Positions 8,475 to 17,542 of a DNA stretch of 64,000 nt are shown here, piece after piece (positions within the stretch are counted from its first letter, which is position 1; each line of letters begins with the position of its first letter). The notes below the pieces were generated by a model. The model did no database searches and was not told the DNA's origin. It worked only from the letters and a program-made list of their open reading frames with translations. The DNA comes from Rhizobium sp. CIAT894 (lineage in GTDB: Bacteria; Pseudomonadota; Alphaproteobacteria; Rhizobiales; Rhizobiaceae), in the NCBI RefSeq assembly GCF_000172795.2, contig NZ_CP020947.1, positions 2,793,001 through 2,857,000 of the forward strand. Reading direction: 5' to 3'. Position numbers and translations under genes: made by a program.

Positions 8475-10156
8475 GGGACCACCCCTTTCGGCAAGCGTTT
8501 GGCGAGACACTCGAGCAGCAGCATCATGACGACGACCATGAGCACGACGAGCACGGACAGTGCCGAGGCAAGGTCGGAACTGCCGCTGTCGTCGAGATTG
8601 TAGATGGCGACGCCGAGCGTCTGGGTGCCGGCCGACCAGAGCAGCGCCGAGATCGTCAGTTCGTTGCAGGCGATCAGGAAGACGAGGATGACGGAGGCGC
8701 CGGCGGCGGGTGCAATCAGCGGCACGATGATATCGAAAAGCCTGCGGAAGAAACCGGCGCCGGAAAGCCGCGCGGCCTCTTCCAGCGCCGGATCGAGCTG
8801 ATGAAAGGCGCTGACTATGGGCTTCAGGCTGACGGCGAAGAAGGAGGAGAAATAGGCGATCAGGATGATCCAGATCGTGCCGTAGAGCGAGACGTTGAGG
8901 AACGGGATCGGAGCGGCGAAGACCAGAATGAAGGACACCGCCATGACGATGCCGGGCAGCGAATAGGGTATCTCGATCAAGCTGGAGACGATGCGGGAAA
9001 CCGCATCTCTGCGCCGCGTCAGCGCATAGGCCGTCAGCACTGTCACCACCAGGAGACAAAGCGCGGTGGCGCTGGCGAGCGACAGCGAATTGATGAAAGC
9101 GGTGCGTGTCACCGCCTGCCGGAACAGGATCTCCTCAAAGGCATGCAGTGACATGGTCTTGAAGGTCAGCGGCACGCCATAGGCCGGCACCAGTGCGCCG
9201 GCGACCAATGCAAAAAAGGGTGCGGCCAGCATGAAGAACAGGATCGCCCAGAGGAGCGGCGTGAAGACGAAGCGCCAGGCGCCGAGCTCGAAGGCGGCAC
9301 TCGCTCCCGATAGCCCGATGACGCGGTAGTCGCGGCCGCGCAGCGCCCGATCCTGGATCATCAGCCCGGCGACCGAGATCATCGCGATGATGCCTGAGAG
9401 CACGGCGACATCGCCGAAGGTGCGGCTCGTGAAGGCTGAGAATTTGGTGAAGATCAACGTCGGCAACGTGAAGATCGAGGCGGGAATGCCGAGAATGGCG
9501 GGAATGCCGAAATTGCCGGTGCAGGAGACGAATGAGATCGCCGCCCCGGCAATGATGCCGGGCAGCGACAGGGGCAAAATGATGTCGCGAAACACCCGCA
9601 GGCTGGAGGCGCCGGAAAGCCGCGCCGCTTCGACGCCGTCGCGCGGCAGCGTCATCAGCCCTGCGCGCAGCGCGAGATAGACCAGCGGCGCATGCTGCAC
9701 GCCATAGAGCAGCGCGATGCCACTCAGCGAATAAAGCGGCTGCGGCGAGCCCATCGGAGGCGCAAGCGACAGCGCCTTCAAGAGCGGGCTGGAGGGGCCA
9801 GACATCTGCACCCAGGCAAGTGCGGTCACCTGCGGCGGGATCATCATCGGCAACACGAAGAAGAAGCTGAGCAGCCCCTTGCGACGGATATCGGTCAGCG
9901 TCAACAGGAAGGCGAAGAGGCAGCCGATGGCGAGCGAGATCACCGTGCCGAGAACTGACGTGACGATGGTGTAATAGGTCGCCGACCAGAGCGATGGGGC
10001 GCTGAGAACATCGATCACGCCGCCATTTGCGAAAGCCCATATCCCGACCATGGCAAGGCGGGCGAGCGGCAGCACGCTGAGGATCAGGACTGATATAACG
10101 ATAAAAGGAAAGAGCCAGGCGGGCTGGCTGTTTCCGGTTTTGATATATCCTTGCAT
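8462..10156 (-). CDS. ABC transporter permease, fused double domain (FbpB-like)
   Basis: 564 residues with about 12 hydrophobic helices in two homologous halves. Each half carries an EAA-type loop (VEAARLSGASSLRVFRDIIL near residue 180 and LEEAARLSGAGFFRRLFDII near residue 460). Such two-in-one permeases are typical of ferric iron and some thiamine or phosphonate importers. It lies between the binding protein gene (7-nt gap) and the ATPase (13-nt overlap), so the operon is binding protein, permease, ATPase. Confidence 0.92.
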   Translation of the reverse strand: MQGYIKTGNSQPAWLFPFIVISVLILSVLPLARLAMVGIWAFANGGVIDVLSAPSLWSATYYTIVTSVLGTVISLAIGCLFAFLLTLTDIRRKGLLSFFFVLPMMIPPQVTALAWVQMSGPSSPLLKALSLAPPMGSPQPLYSLSGIALLYGVQHAPLVYLALRAGLMTLPRDGVEAARLSGASSLRVFRDIILPLSLPGIIAGAAISFVSCTGNFGIPAILGIPASIFTLPTLIFTKFSAFTSRTFGDVAVLSGIIAMISVAGLMIQDRALRGRDYRVIGLSGASAAFELGAWRFVFTPLLWAILFFMLAAPFFALVAGALVPAYGVPLTFKTMSLHAFEEILFRQAVTRTAFINSLSLASATALCLLVVTVLTAYALTRRRDAVSRIVSSLIEIPYSLPGIVMAVSFILVFAAPIPFLNVSLYGTIWIILIAYFSSFFAVSLKPIVSAFHQLDPALEEAARLSGAGFFRRLFDIIVPLIAPAAGASVILVFLIACNELTISALLWSAGTQTLGVAIYNLDDSGSSDLASALSVLVVLMVVVMMLLLECLAKRLPKGVVPWRN

Positions 10157-10163
10157 GAAGGGA

Positions 10164-11141
10164 TCAGTTCGAGCCGTAGATGCCCGAGAAGGTCTTCAGA
10201 TCCTGGTCGGTATTCTTGAGCGCTTCGGCCGCCTTGATGGACAGCACCTTGATGGCATCACGCGCCGGGAAACCTTCCGGCAACTTCATGCCATTGCGGG
10301 CCGGGATATAGCCGAGCTTGAGGAAGCCCTCCTGGCCCTTTTCGGAGAGCACATAATCGACGAACTTCTTGCCGGCATCGGCGTTCTTGGTGCTGGCGAA
10401 GATGCCGACCGGCTCGGTGACGGCCGAGACGCCTTCGCTCGGGAAGACGAACTCGACGGGCGCACCCTTGGCTTTTTCGCGGATCGGCAGGTAATCGACG
10501 ACCATGCCATAGGCTTTCTCGCCCGAGGCGACCGACTTCAGCACGGCGCCGTTGCCGCCGGCGGCGATCGCGCCGTTTTCGGCAAGCGACTTATAGAAGT
10601 CCCAGCCGAGGCCAGGGACGGCGGCCAGCGTCTGGGCGTGGATGAGCGCGGCACCCGAAGCGAGCGGGCTCGGCATGGTGACGAGGCCCTTGGCCTCCGG
10701 CTTGGTCAGGTCCTTCCAGCTCGTCGGCTTCATAGCCGCCGAGGTGTTGTACATGATGCCTGTTGTGATCAGCTTGGTCGAGTAATAATAGCCGTCGGCG
10801 TCATAGAGGCTGGCGTCGTAGCCTGCGGCCTCCGGCGATTTGTAGGCCAGCAGCTTGCCGTCTTCCTTGAGGCGCTCCAGCGTCACCATATCGGCGATCA
10901 GGAGAACATCGGCGACAGGATTGCCGGCCTGGATCTCGGCCTGCAGCTTGGCGATGATCTTCGGCGTGCCGTCGCGCACCCAGTCGACCTTGATATCGGG
11001 ATTGGCGGCCATGAAACCGTCGACCGTTGCCTGCGCGTCTTCATTCGGCTGGCTGGTATAGAGAACGAGGTTTGCGGCCGAAGCCGAAACGGCAAGGAGG
11101 CTCGCGGCAAGAAGGGCTGCGGCGGAAACGATCGTTTTCAT
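10164..11141 (-). CDS. Periplasmic ABC substrate-binding protein (iron/phosphonate class)
   Basis: 325 residues. The signal peptide covers residues 1-22 (ending AVSASA). The mature protein begins NLVLYTSQPNEDAQATVDGF and contains KIIAKLQAEIQAGNPVADVL, the pattern of the FbpA/FutA/AfuA and 2-aminoethylphosphonate-binding group. Tyr residues in DADGYYYSTKL could coordinate iron, but the ligand is not certain. The start at the second Met of the open frame has GAGG 9 nt upstream and gives a proper signal peptide. First gene of the importer operon. Confidence 0.88.
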   Translation of the reverse strand: MKTIVSAAALLAASLLAVSASAANLVLYTSQPNEDAQATVDGFMAANPDIKVDWVRDGTPKIIAKLQAEIQAGNPVADVLLIADMVTLERLKEDGKLLAYKSPEAAGYDASLYDADGYYYSTKLITTGIMYNTSAAMKPTSWKDLTKPEAKGLVTMPSPLASGAALIHAQTLAAVPGLGWDFYKSLAENGAIAAGGNGAVLKSVASGEKAYGMVVDYLPIREKAKGAPVEFVFPSEGVSAVTEPVGIFASTKNADAGKKFVDYVLSEKGQEGFLKLGYIPARNGMKLPEGFPARDAIKVLSIKAAEALKNTDQDLKTFSGIYGSN

Positions 11142-11336
11142 GAGTGTGATCCTCGGGAATTGCGTCACCCTTCCCTTATGGCGGGCCGTTGACAGGGATG
11201 TGACAGCGGCCTGCGGCCGGATTCACAACCTTCTCCGGCCCTTCATCCGCCCTGCCGACATAGAGTTGATCGGCCTGCCGATTTCTGGAATCGCCTGTGA
11301 ATACGGCCGTTCGGGCCGATTCGAGGGATGGCGGGA

Positions 11337-13235
11337 ATGAAACGAGCACCCTGGCGCGCGCACCTGCGCTACCAGTTCGACAAGAGCATGGCGGCCGGCC
11401 CGATCGCGCTGATCGGCTGGCTGGCGGTGATATCGATCGTCGTGATCGTGATCGCGGGCCTGTTGCTGACGCTGACCGGCATCGCGCCCGATGGTGGCGA
11501 ACGCATGAGCTTCGTCGAGGGCGCCTGGGAATCGCTGATGCGCACCATGGACGCCGGCACGATGGGGGGCGATCTCGGCTGGCCCTTCCGCGGTGTCTCG
11601 CTCGTCGTCACCATATCGGGTATCTTCGTTTTCTCCGCGCTGATCGGCGTGCTGAGCTCGGGCCTCGAGGAAAAGCTCGGCGACCTGCGCAAGGGCCGCT
11701 CGCAGGTGCTCGAAAACGACCACACGATCATCTTCAACTGGTCGCCCTCGATCTTCGACGTCGTCTCCGAACTCGTCATCGCCAATGCCAGCCGGCGCCG
11801 CCCGCGCATCGTCATCATGGCCGCCAAAGACAAGGTGGAGATGGAGGACGAGCTTGCCGACAAGATCGGCGATCTCAAAAACACCCGCATCATCTGCCGC
11901 AGCGGCGACCCCACAGATCTCTACGACATCAACATCGTCAATCCGCAGACCTCCCGCTCGATCATCGTATTGTCGCCGGAAGGCGATCATGCCGATTCCG
12001 AGGTCATCAAGACGGTGCTCGCCCTCGTCAACGATCCCGGCCGGCGCGACCAGCCCTACCAGATCGCCGCCGAGATCCGCGATGCGAAAAACGCTGAGGT
12101 GGCGCGCATCGTCGGCGGCAAGGAGCTGCAGTTGGTGCTTGCCGACGACCTGATCTCGCGCATCGTCGCCCATTCGAGCCGCCAGTCGGGACTGTCGGGC
12201 GTCTATTCCGAACTTCTCGATTTCGACGGCTGCGAGATCTACACGCTGGAGCAGCCGGAACTTACGGGCAAGAGCTTCGGCGCCGCCGTGATGATGTACG
12301 AGACGTCGACGCTGATCGGCTTCTGCGACACGCAAGGCGAAGTCTATATCAACCCGGCGGCAAACCGCATCTTCCTGCCCGGCGAGCGCGCCATCATCAT
12401 CGCCGAGGACGATGCGGCGATCAAAAGCGGCGCAGTCGAGATGCGCGTCGACAGGCAAGCGATCGTCGCCCCGATGACGCGCGAGGCAAGGCCCGAACGC
12501 ACGCTGATGCTTGGTTGGAATCGCCGTGGCCCACTCATCGCCCACGAACTGTCGCGCTATGTCGCCCCCGGCTCCGAACTCACCATCGCCGCCGACACGC
12601 CCGATATCGAGGTGGAGGCCCGCGGCCTGAAACTGGCCGGCGACAATATGAAAATCACCTGCCGCCTCACCGATACCAGCAGCCGGGCCGAACTCGACGG
12701 CCTCGACATTCCCGCCTACGACCACGTGCTGGTGCTCGGTTATTCCGACCACATGGCGCCGCAGCCGGCCGATACGCGCACCCTCGTCACCCTCTTGCAA
12801 CTGCGCCGGATCGCCGAGACGACCGGCCGCCACATCGGCATCGTCAGCGAGATGATCGACGTGCGCAACCGCGAGCTTGCCGCCGTCACCCGCGCCGACG
12901 ACTTCGTCGTCAGCAACAAGCTCGTCAGCCTGATGCTGGCCCAGGCTTCCGAAAACGCCCAGATGGCGGCAATCTTCGACGAACTGCTCGACGAAGACGG
13001 CTCGGAAATCTACATGCGCCCCGTCACCGATTATATCGCTATCGGCAGGCCGGTAAGCTTCTATACGATCTGCCTGGCGGCGCTGCGCCGCGGCGAGGTC
13101 GCGATCGGCTATCGCCGCCAGCGGCCCGGCGACACCGACACCCGCAATCTCGCCGGCGTCGTCGTCAACCCTGCCAAATCGGATCTTCTGGCTTTCACCG
13201 AAGCCGACCGGTTGATCATCCTGGCGCGGCAGTAA
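11337..13235 (+). CDS. CASTOR/POLLUX-like ion channel protein
   Basis: 632 residues. Two hydrophobic helices near the N-terminus (about residues 19-48 and 85-110) flank a short extracytoplasmic pore-like loop (GAWESLMRTMDAGTMGGD). RCK/TrkA-N-like regions follow (SQVLENDHTIIFNWSPSIFD onward and RTLMLGWNRRGPLIAHELSR near residue 390). This is the layout of bacterial relatives of plant CASTOR, POLLUX and DMI1 nuclear cation channels. A start at the second ATG fits better: GAGGG lies 9 nt upstream, whereas it abuts the first ATG (11328). Probably monocistronic. Confidence 0.85.
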   Translation: MKRAPWRAHLRYQFDKSMAAGPIALIGWLAVISIVVIVIAGLLLTLTGIAPDGGERMSFVEGAWESLMRTMDAGTMGGDLGWPFRGVSLVVTISGIFVFSALIGVLSSGLEEKLGDLRKGRSQVLENDHTIIFNWSPSIFDVVSELVIANASRRRPRIVIMAAKDKVEMEDELADKIGDLKNTRIICRSGDPTDLYDINIVNPQTSRSIIVLSPEGDHADSEVIKTVLALVNDPGRRDQPYQIAAEIRDAKNAEVARIVGGKELQLVLADDLISRIVAHSSRQSGLSGVYSELLDFDGCEIYTLEQPELTGKSFGAAVMMYETSTLIGFCDTQGEVYINPAANRIFLPGERAIIIAEDDAAIKSGAVEMRVDRQAIVAPMTREARPERTLMLGWNRRGPLIAHELSRYVAPGSELTIAADTPDIEVEARGLKLAGDNMKITCRLTDTSSRAELDGLDIPAYDHVLVLGYSDHMAPQPADTRTLVTLLQLRRIAETTGRHIGIVSEMIDVRNRELAAVTRADDFVVSNKLVSLMLAQASENAQMAAIFDELLDEDGSEIYMRPVTDYIAIGRPVSFYTICLAALRRGEVAIGYRRQRPGDTDTRNLAGVVVNPAKSDLLAFTEADRLIILARQ

Positions 13236-13277
13236 CAGCGCTTTCATCGTAAGGCCCCTCTTACGCCGATGAAAACT

Positions 13278-13337
13278 CCGCCCCAAGCCCGTCCGGGGGC
13301 GGGCCACGGGTCTCGACCCCGGACGGGCTTGGGGCGG
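13278..13337. terminator. Perfect 21-bp inverted repeat, probable terminator
   Basis: The arms 13278-13298 and 13317-13337 are exact reverse complements with an 18-nt spacer, very GC rich. It lies 42 nt after the channel gene stop and 69 nt before the next start. There is no T-run, so it may act as an RNA-stabilising or Rho-assisted 3' end, or be a mobile palindromic repeat. Confidence 0.6.
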
Positions 13338-13406
13338 GGCCTTTGGCTCTTGCCATTCCCCCGCCATGCGTTACGTCAATCGCATTTCAATCAAGGAGGA
13401 GTTTCA

Positions 13407-14465
13407 ATGGAATATCGTCTGCTCGGCCGTTCCGGCCTGAAGATTTCGACTTTGACCATGGGCACGATGACCTTCGGCGGCGTCGGCTGGGCCAAGATGG
13501 TCGGCGATCTCGGCGTCTCCGAGGCGAAGAAGATGATCGACATCTGCATCGATGCCGGCGTCAACCTGATCGACACCGCCAACGTCTATTCCTCAGGCGA
13601 ATGCGAAAACATCATCGGCGAGGCGCTCGCGGGCAGGCGGCCGCAGGGCGTGCTGCTCGCCACAAAGGCCCGCTTCGGCATGGGCGACGGCCCGAACGAT
13701 CGCGGCCTGTCTCGCTACCATCTGATCCGCGAATGCGAGGCGAGCCTGAAGCGCCTGAAGACCGACGTCATCGACCTCTACCAGGTGCATGAATGGGACG
13801 GCCAGACCCCGCTCGAAGAGACGATGGAAGCGCTCGACACGCTGATCCGCCAGGGCAAGGTGCGTTATATCGGCTGCTCGAATTATTCCGGCTGGCACAT
13901 CATGAAGGCGCTTGGGCTCGCAAACGAGCACCGCTATCAGCGCTTCGTCAGCCAGCAGATTCACTATACGCTGGAAGCGCGCGAGGCCGAATACGAGCTG
14001 CTGCCGATCTCGATCGACCAAGGTCTCGGCGTACTGGTCTGGAGCCCGCTCGCCGGCGGCCTGCTCTCCGGCAAGCACCGCCGCAACCAGGCCGCGCCCG
14101 AAGGCACGCGCCAGTTCGCCGGCTGGACCGAACCACCGATCCGCGACGAGAACCGCCTCTGGAACATCGTCGACACGCTGGTGGCGATCGGGCAGGAGCG
14201 CGGCGTTTCGGCGGCTCAAATTGCGCTCGCCTGGCTGATCGGCCGCAAGGCGGTGACCTCGGTCATCATCGGCGGCCGCACCGAAGCCCAGTTCCGCGAC
14301 AACATCGCCGCCGCCGAACTGAAGCTCTCCGAAGACGAGCGCAAGCGCCTCGACGCCGTCAGCCTGCCGCCGGTGATCTATCCCTACTGGCACCAGCTGA
14401 ATACGGCGAGCGACAGGCTCAGCGAAGCCGATCTCGAACTTTTCGGCCCGCACCTCCAGCAATAG
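13407..14465 (+). CDS. Aldo/keto reductase
   Basis: 352 residues, a (beta/alpha)8 NADPH-dependent oxidoreductase of the YghZ/Tas-like subgroup. The catalytic tetrad is visible: Asp and Tyr in LIDTANVYSSGECE, Lys in LLATKARFG, His in LYQVHEWDG. The cofactor region is ITSVIIGGRT-like (TSVIIGGRTEAQFRDNIAA). The start is fixed by AAGGAGGA 6 nt upstream of the ATG; earlier in-frame codons lie within the palindrome and are not used. Substrate unknown, likely small aldehydes or ketones. Confidence 0.9.
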   Translation: MEYRLLGRSGLKISTLTMGTMTFGGVGWAKMVGDLGVSEAKKMIDICIDAGVNLIDTANVYSSGECENIIGEALAGRRPQGVLLATKARFGMGDGPNDRGLSRYHLIRECEASLKRLKTDVIDLYQVHEWDGQTPLEETMEALDTLIRQGKVRYIGCSNYSGWHIMKALGLANEHRYQRFVSQQIHYTLEAREAEYELLPISIDQGLGVLVWSPLAGGLLSGKHRRNQAAPEGTRQFAGWTEPPIRDENRLWNIVDTLVAIGQERGVSAAQIALAWLIGRKAVTSVIIGGRTEAQFRDNIAAAELKLSEDERKRLDAVSLPPVIYPYWHQLNTASDRLSEADLELFGPHLQQ

Positions 14466-14564
14466 AGCAGCAGTTACGGCATTGCACGGTGAAAGTGATC
14501 CGTCACAAAAGATGCACTCTCGCCGTGCTATTGTGAGATCCCGCCATCGCCAGGGAGGCTCTCC

Positions 14565-15608
14565 ATGCTGAAGAATTACAAGGTCCTGAAGGGTACGGCG
14601 AGCGCGCTCGCCCTCGACGACGACAACGATCCTCATATCGAGATCCGCATCGAGGCGAATGGCGTCAGCTACCGCATCGCGCTCAACGTCCGCTCCAAGG
14701 AATCGCCGCACGACCTGCTCTATGCCGACATCGTCGATTTCAAGCACGGGACGCTGACCGAAGCGCTCGAAGCCCTGCCGATGGGCCTGACCGATATCCG
14801 CAAGGACCGTCCGGAACTGGCGATCGATTATGTCCGCGGCGGGCTGATCGAGCGCGAGGACATGAATGTCGCGCCCTTCCAGATCTCCGGCCCGAGGAAC
14901 GACCTGCGCGATTTCATCGAGCCGATCATCCAGGAAGGCATCGCCGATTCCGAGGTGCATTTTTACGCCTTCGGCGAGGCCTGGGGGCCGGAGAACAACA
15001 AGCCGGACGAATATTTCCACTTCGAACCGGGCAACGGCATCCACGACATCCATATGAACCAGGGCGACGGCGGCAGCTTCAAGGCAACCAATGGGCCGAA
15101 CCAGGACGGCGCCCTGCTCGTCCACTTCACCGACACCGACGAATGGGCGGCGATCTTCCTCTGCTTCCAGTCGCAGAACTGGAACACCGATGCTGCGACC
15201 GGTGATCCCGTCGCCGAGGATCGCGGCGGCCAGGGCCGCGGCGAAGGCACGCGCCGGCCGCAGCCGGTCGTGGCTTCATCGCTGCGCATCATCGCCGCGC
15301 TGATCAACCCGGTGAACGGCGCAGGCGGCGTGGAGAACGAGACGGTGACGATCATCAACCGCTCCGACATATCGGCATCGCTCGACGGCTGGAAACTGGA
15401 GGACGACAACGGCCGCACCCAGCCCCTGTCGGGAACGCTTGCGGCAGGCGAACTCCGCACCATCGCGCTCGACGCCGCCGGCGGCGGCCCGCAGCTTGCC
15501 AACAAAGGCGGCGACATCATCCTGCGCAACGGCGACGGAGCGGTGGCCGACCGCGTCGGCTACGGCAAGAGCGAGACGGCGAACGAGGGCTGGACGACGA
15601 TTTTTTGA
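14565..15608 (+). CDS. DUF2278 protein with C-terminal lamin-tail domain
   Basis: 347 residues. Residues about 1-215 form a DUF2278 domain (YKVLKGTASALALDDDNDPH at the start, later HFYAFGEAWGPE and GIHDIHMNQGD). Residues about 240-347 form a lamin-tail (LTD) beta-sandwich (LRIIAALINPVNGAGGVENE, ETVTIINRSD, DGWKLEDDNG, LANKGGDIILRNGDG). There is no signal peptide, which is unusual for LTD proteins, often extracellular. Function unknown. Start ATG preceded by AGGGAGG. Confidence 0.85.
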   Translation: MLKNYKVLKGTASALALDDDNDPHIEIRIEANGVSYRIALNVRSKESPHDLLYADIVDFKHGTLTEALEALPMGLTDIRKDRPELAIDYVRGGLIEREDMNVAPFQISGPRNDLRDFIEPIIQEGIADSEVHFYAFGEAWGPENNKPDEYFHFEPGNGIHDIHMNQGDGGSFKATNGPNQDGALLVHFTDTDEWAAIFLCFQSQNWNTDAATGDPVAEDRGGQGRGEGTRRPQPVVASSLRIIAALINPVNGAGGVENETVTIINRSDISASLDGWKLEDDNGRTQPLSGTLAAGELRTIALDAAGGGPQLANKGGDIILRNGDGAVADRVGYGKSETANEGWTTIF

Positions 15609-15631
15609 TTGGCGTTCCCTATCTTCCCTCA

Positions 15632-15764
15632 CCTGTGCTCGTCACAGGAATCCAGTGCGCCCAAGTCCTTGGGCGCGAGAGACTCTTTGTAAAGGACGCG
15701 GTAGTCATTCACGGCGCGGACGCGCCGTGGCTGGATTCCTGTGAAGTGCACAGGAATGACGGAT
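15632..15764. repeat. Mosaic palindromic repeat (GGATTCCTGTG family), copy 1
   Basis: It contains GCGCCCAAG/CTTGGGCGC at 15657-15676 and a module bounded by GTCATTC and GAATGAC (15704-15760) with an inner ATTCCTGTG/CACAGGAAT stem. The same modules recur at 40351-40430 in another order, and a fragment occurs at 31067-31100. Confidence 0.8.
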
Positions 15765-15774
15765 GAGAGGACGT

Positions 15775-15989
15775 GCCGTGTGGCCCCTCATCTGCCTGCC
15801 GGCATCTTCTCCCCGCTGGGGAGAAGGGGAATCGTGGCAACGTCTCACGTCCTAAAAACATTTGCGGTGAAAAGAGAAGCAAGCAGCTTGCTCCCCTCTT
15901 CTCCTCAGCGGGGGTCCGAAGGACGGGTCGAGACCCGCGGCTCGACCCCGGTCGGTGGCCCGAAGGGTCGGATGAGTGGGCCATACGGC
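15775..15989. repeat. RIME-like large palindromic repeat, related family
   Basis: The ends GCCGTGTGGCCCCTCATC and its near complement (GATGAGTGGGCCATACGGC) bound about 215 bp. The inner arms carry CTTCTCCCC-type complementary blocks. It fills most of the gap between the DUF2278 gene and the aminotransferase; I see no gene in 15609-16021. Confidence 0.75.
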
Positions 15990-16021
15990 ACAACGGTTAT
16001 CGTTGCACCCACTCCCAACAC

Positions 16022-17242
16022 TCACCCAGCAATCTCATCCGAGATCAGCTTGCCCAGCCGGCCAATGCCGTCCTCGATCATCTGCTCATTCGCGCAGGAG
16101 AAGCTCACACGGAAGGTGTTGGCGCCGGAGCCGTCGGCGAAGAAGGCCTTGCCGGGGACGAAGGCGACCTTGGCGGTTTCGAGCGATTTTGCCAAAAGCT
16201 TGGCGCCGTCCATGCCTTCCGGCAGGCTGATCCAGATGAACATGCCGCCTTCCGGCTTCGTCCAGCTCGTGCCTTTCGGCATATATTTCTCGAGCGCCGC
16301 CAGCATGCAGTCGCGGCGATGGCTGTAGGCTGCCTTGATCTTGGCGACCTGCTTGTCGAAACCGCGCACGGCGACATCCGATATCGCTATCTGGTTGATC
16401 GTCGAGGAATGCAGGTCGGCCGCCTGCTTCATCAGCACCAGCTTGCGGATGACGGGCGCGTTGGCGACGATGAAGCCGACGCGAAGGCCGGGGGCCAGCG
16501 TCTTGGAAAAGCTGCCGCAATAGATCGTGCGCGTATTGTTGATATGGCCCTTCTCGGCGATTTCGAGCGCCAGGATCGGCGGGATGGGATCACCGTCGTA
16601 ACGCAGCGACTGGTAGGCCGCATCCTCGATGACGGCGATGTCGAGCTCTTCGGCGAGTGCCAACACCTTTTTGCGGCCGGCTAGATCGACGGTTTCGCCG
16701 GTGGGATTGGAGAAGTCGGGGGAGAGATAGCCGAACTTCACTTTGCCGCCGGCAGCGGCCGCGGCAATGCGATAGGACTCCGGCGTCCGGTTGCCGCTCG
16801 GGGTCAACTGGTCGTAGGCCGGCTCATAGGCGTTGAAGGCCTGCAGCGCGCCGAGATAGGTCGGCCAGGTCACGAGCGCGGTATCATTGGGCGACAGGAA
16901 GAGCTTGCCGAGATAATCGAGCCCCTGCTGCGAGCCGGAGACGATGAAGACATTGTCGAGATCGCAGGGAATGCCGAGCGCACCCATCTGCCCGGCCAGC
17001 CATTCGCGCAACGGCTTGTAACCTTCGCTGAGCGAATATTGCAGCGCCGAATTGACCGCGGCGCCCGAGAAGATATCGGCATAGGCCTGCTGGAATTCTT
17101 CGGCCGGAAACAGCGCCGGATCAGGAATGCCGCCGGCAAAGGAAATAATGTCCGGCTGGTCGAGAAGCTTCAGGAGCTCTCGGATTTCGGATGCGCGCAT
17201 GCGCGACGAGCGCGACGCAAACATGGTGTCCCAGTTCAGCAT
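16022..17242 (-). CDS. PLP-dependent aminotransferase (2-aminoadipate/kynurenine type)
   Basis: 406 residues, fold-type I. The signature ISFAGGIPDPALFP lies near residue 35, with GSQQGLDYLGKLF and NPTGETV, and the PLP-binding Lys is in YCGSFSKTLAPGLRVGFI. This is the stand-alone class related to LysN, KAT and valine-pyruvate aminotransferases. It transfers amino groups between an amino acid and 2-oxoglutarate or pyruvate; the substrate is not decided. Start chosen at the ATG with GAGGAAACC 5-12 nt upstream. Divergent from ilvE across 300 bp. Confidence 0.88.
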   Translation of the reverse strand: MLNWDTMFASRSSRMRASEIRELLKLLDQPDIISFAGGIPDPALFPAEEFQQAYADIFSGAAVNSALQYSLSEGYKPLREWLAGQMGALGIPCDLDNVFIVSGSQQGLDYLGKLFLSPNDTALVTWPTYLGALQAFNAYEPAYDQLTPSGNRTPESYRIAAAAAGGKVKFGYLSPDFSNPTGETVDLAGRKKVLALAEELDIAVIEDAAYQSLRYDGDPIPPILALEIAEKGHINNTRTIYCGSFSKTLAPGLRVGFIVANAPVIRKLVLMKQAADLHSSTINQIAISDVAVRGFDKQVAKIKAAYSHRRDCMLAALEKYMPKGTSWTKPEGGMFIWISLPEGMDGAKLLAKSLETAKVAFVPGKAFFADGSGANTFRVSFSCANEQMIEDGIGRLGKLISDEIAG

Positions 17243-17542
17243 GGAGGTTTCCTCGTATTTTCTATACCGCCGACAAACCATGCGGTGGAAATTATGTCAA
17301 TAATACTGACCTATTTTCCTGTCACTGAGACAAAGTTTGAAGATCCGGCATTCGAGAGCCCGGTCCAATTGGCGCATGTTGGAGGCTTCACGCAGATGGC
17401 CTGCCCGCAGCGTGAAAATTTGCCGCTTCGAGCGACTATTCCTCTGATCAAAAGCCGAAACCGGCCGATTCAGACCTTTCCAAAACCGGCCCAAGGGCAG
17501 TAGTGTGCCGCCCATTATTCAATGGACTATCAAGGTGCCAGC
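17243..17542. other. Intergenic region between divergent aminotransferase genes
   Basis: About 300 bp. A GTCA-N7-TGAC dyad occurs at about 17298-17312, close to the likely promoter of the minus-strand aminotransferase. No leader peptide rich in branched-chain residues is seen before ilvE. A 72-residue open frame on the minus strand (17297-17515) has no SD or domain support and is left out. Confidence 0.4.

Noticed and set aside
11223..13367. Open frame of 714 codons on the minus strand opposite the CASTOR/POLLUX-like gene
   Set aside because: Composition is Asp/Ala/Gly/His-rich as expected from antisense of GC-rich codons; the plus-strand protein has real motifs and SD.
17297..17515. 72-codon open frame on the minus strand before ilvE
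   Set aside because: No SD, no domain, and it occupies the promoter region of two divergent genes.
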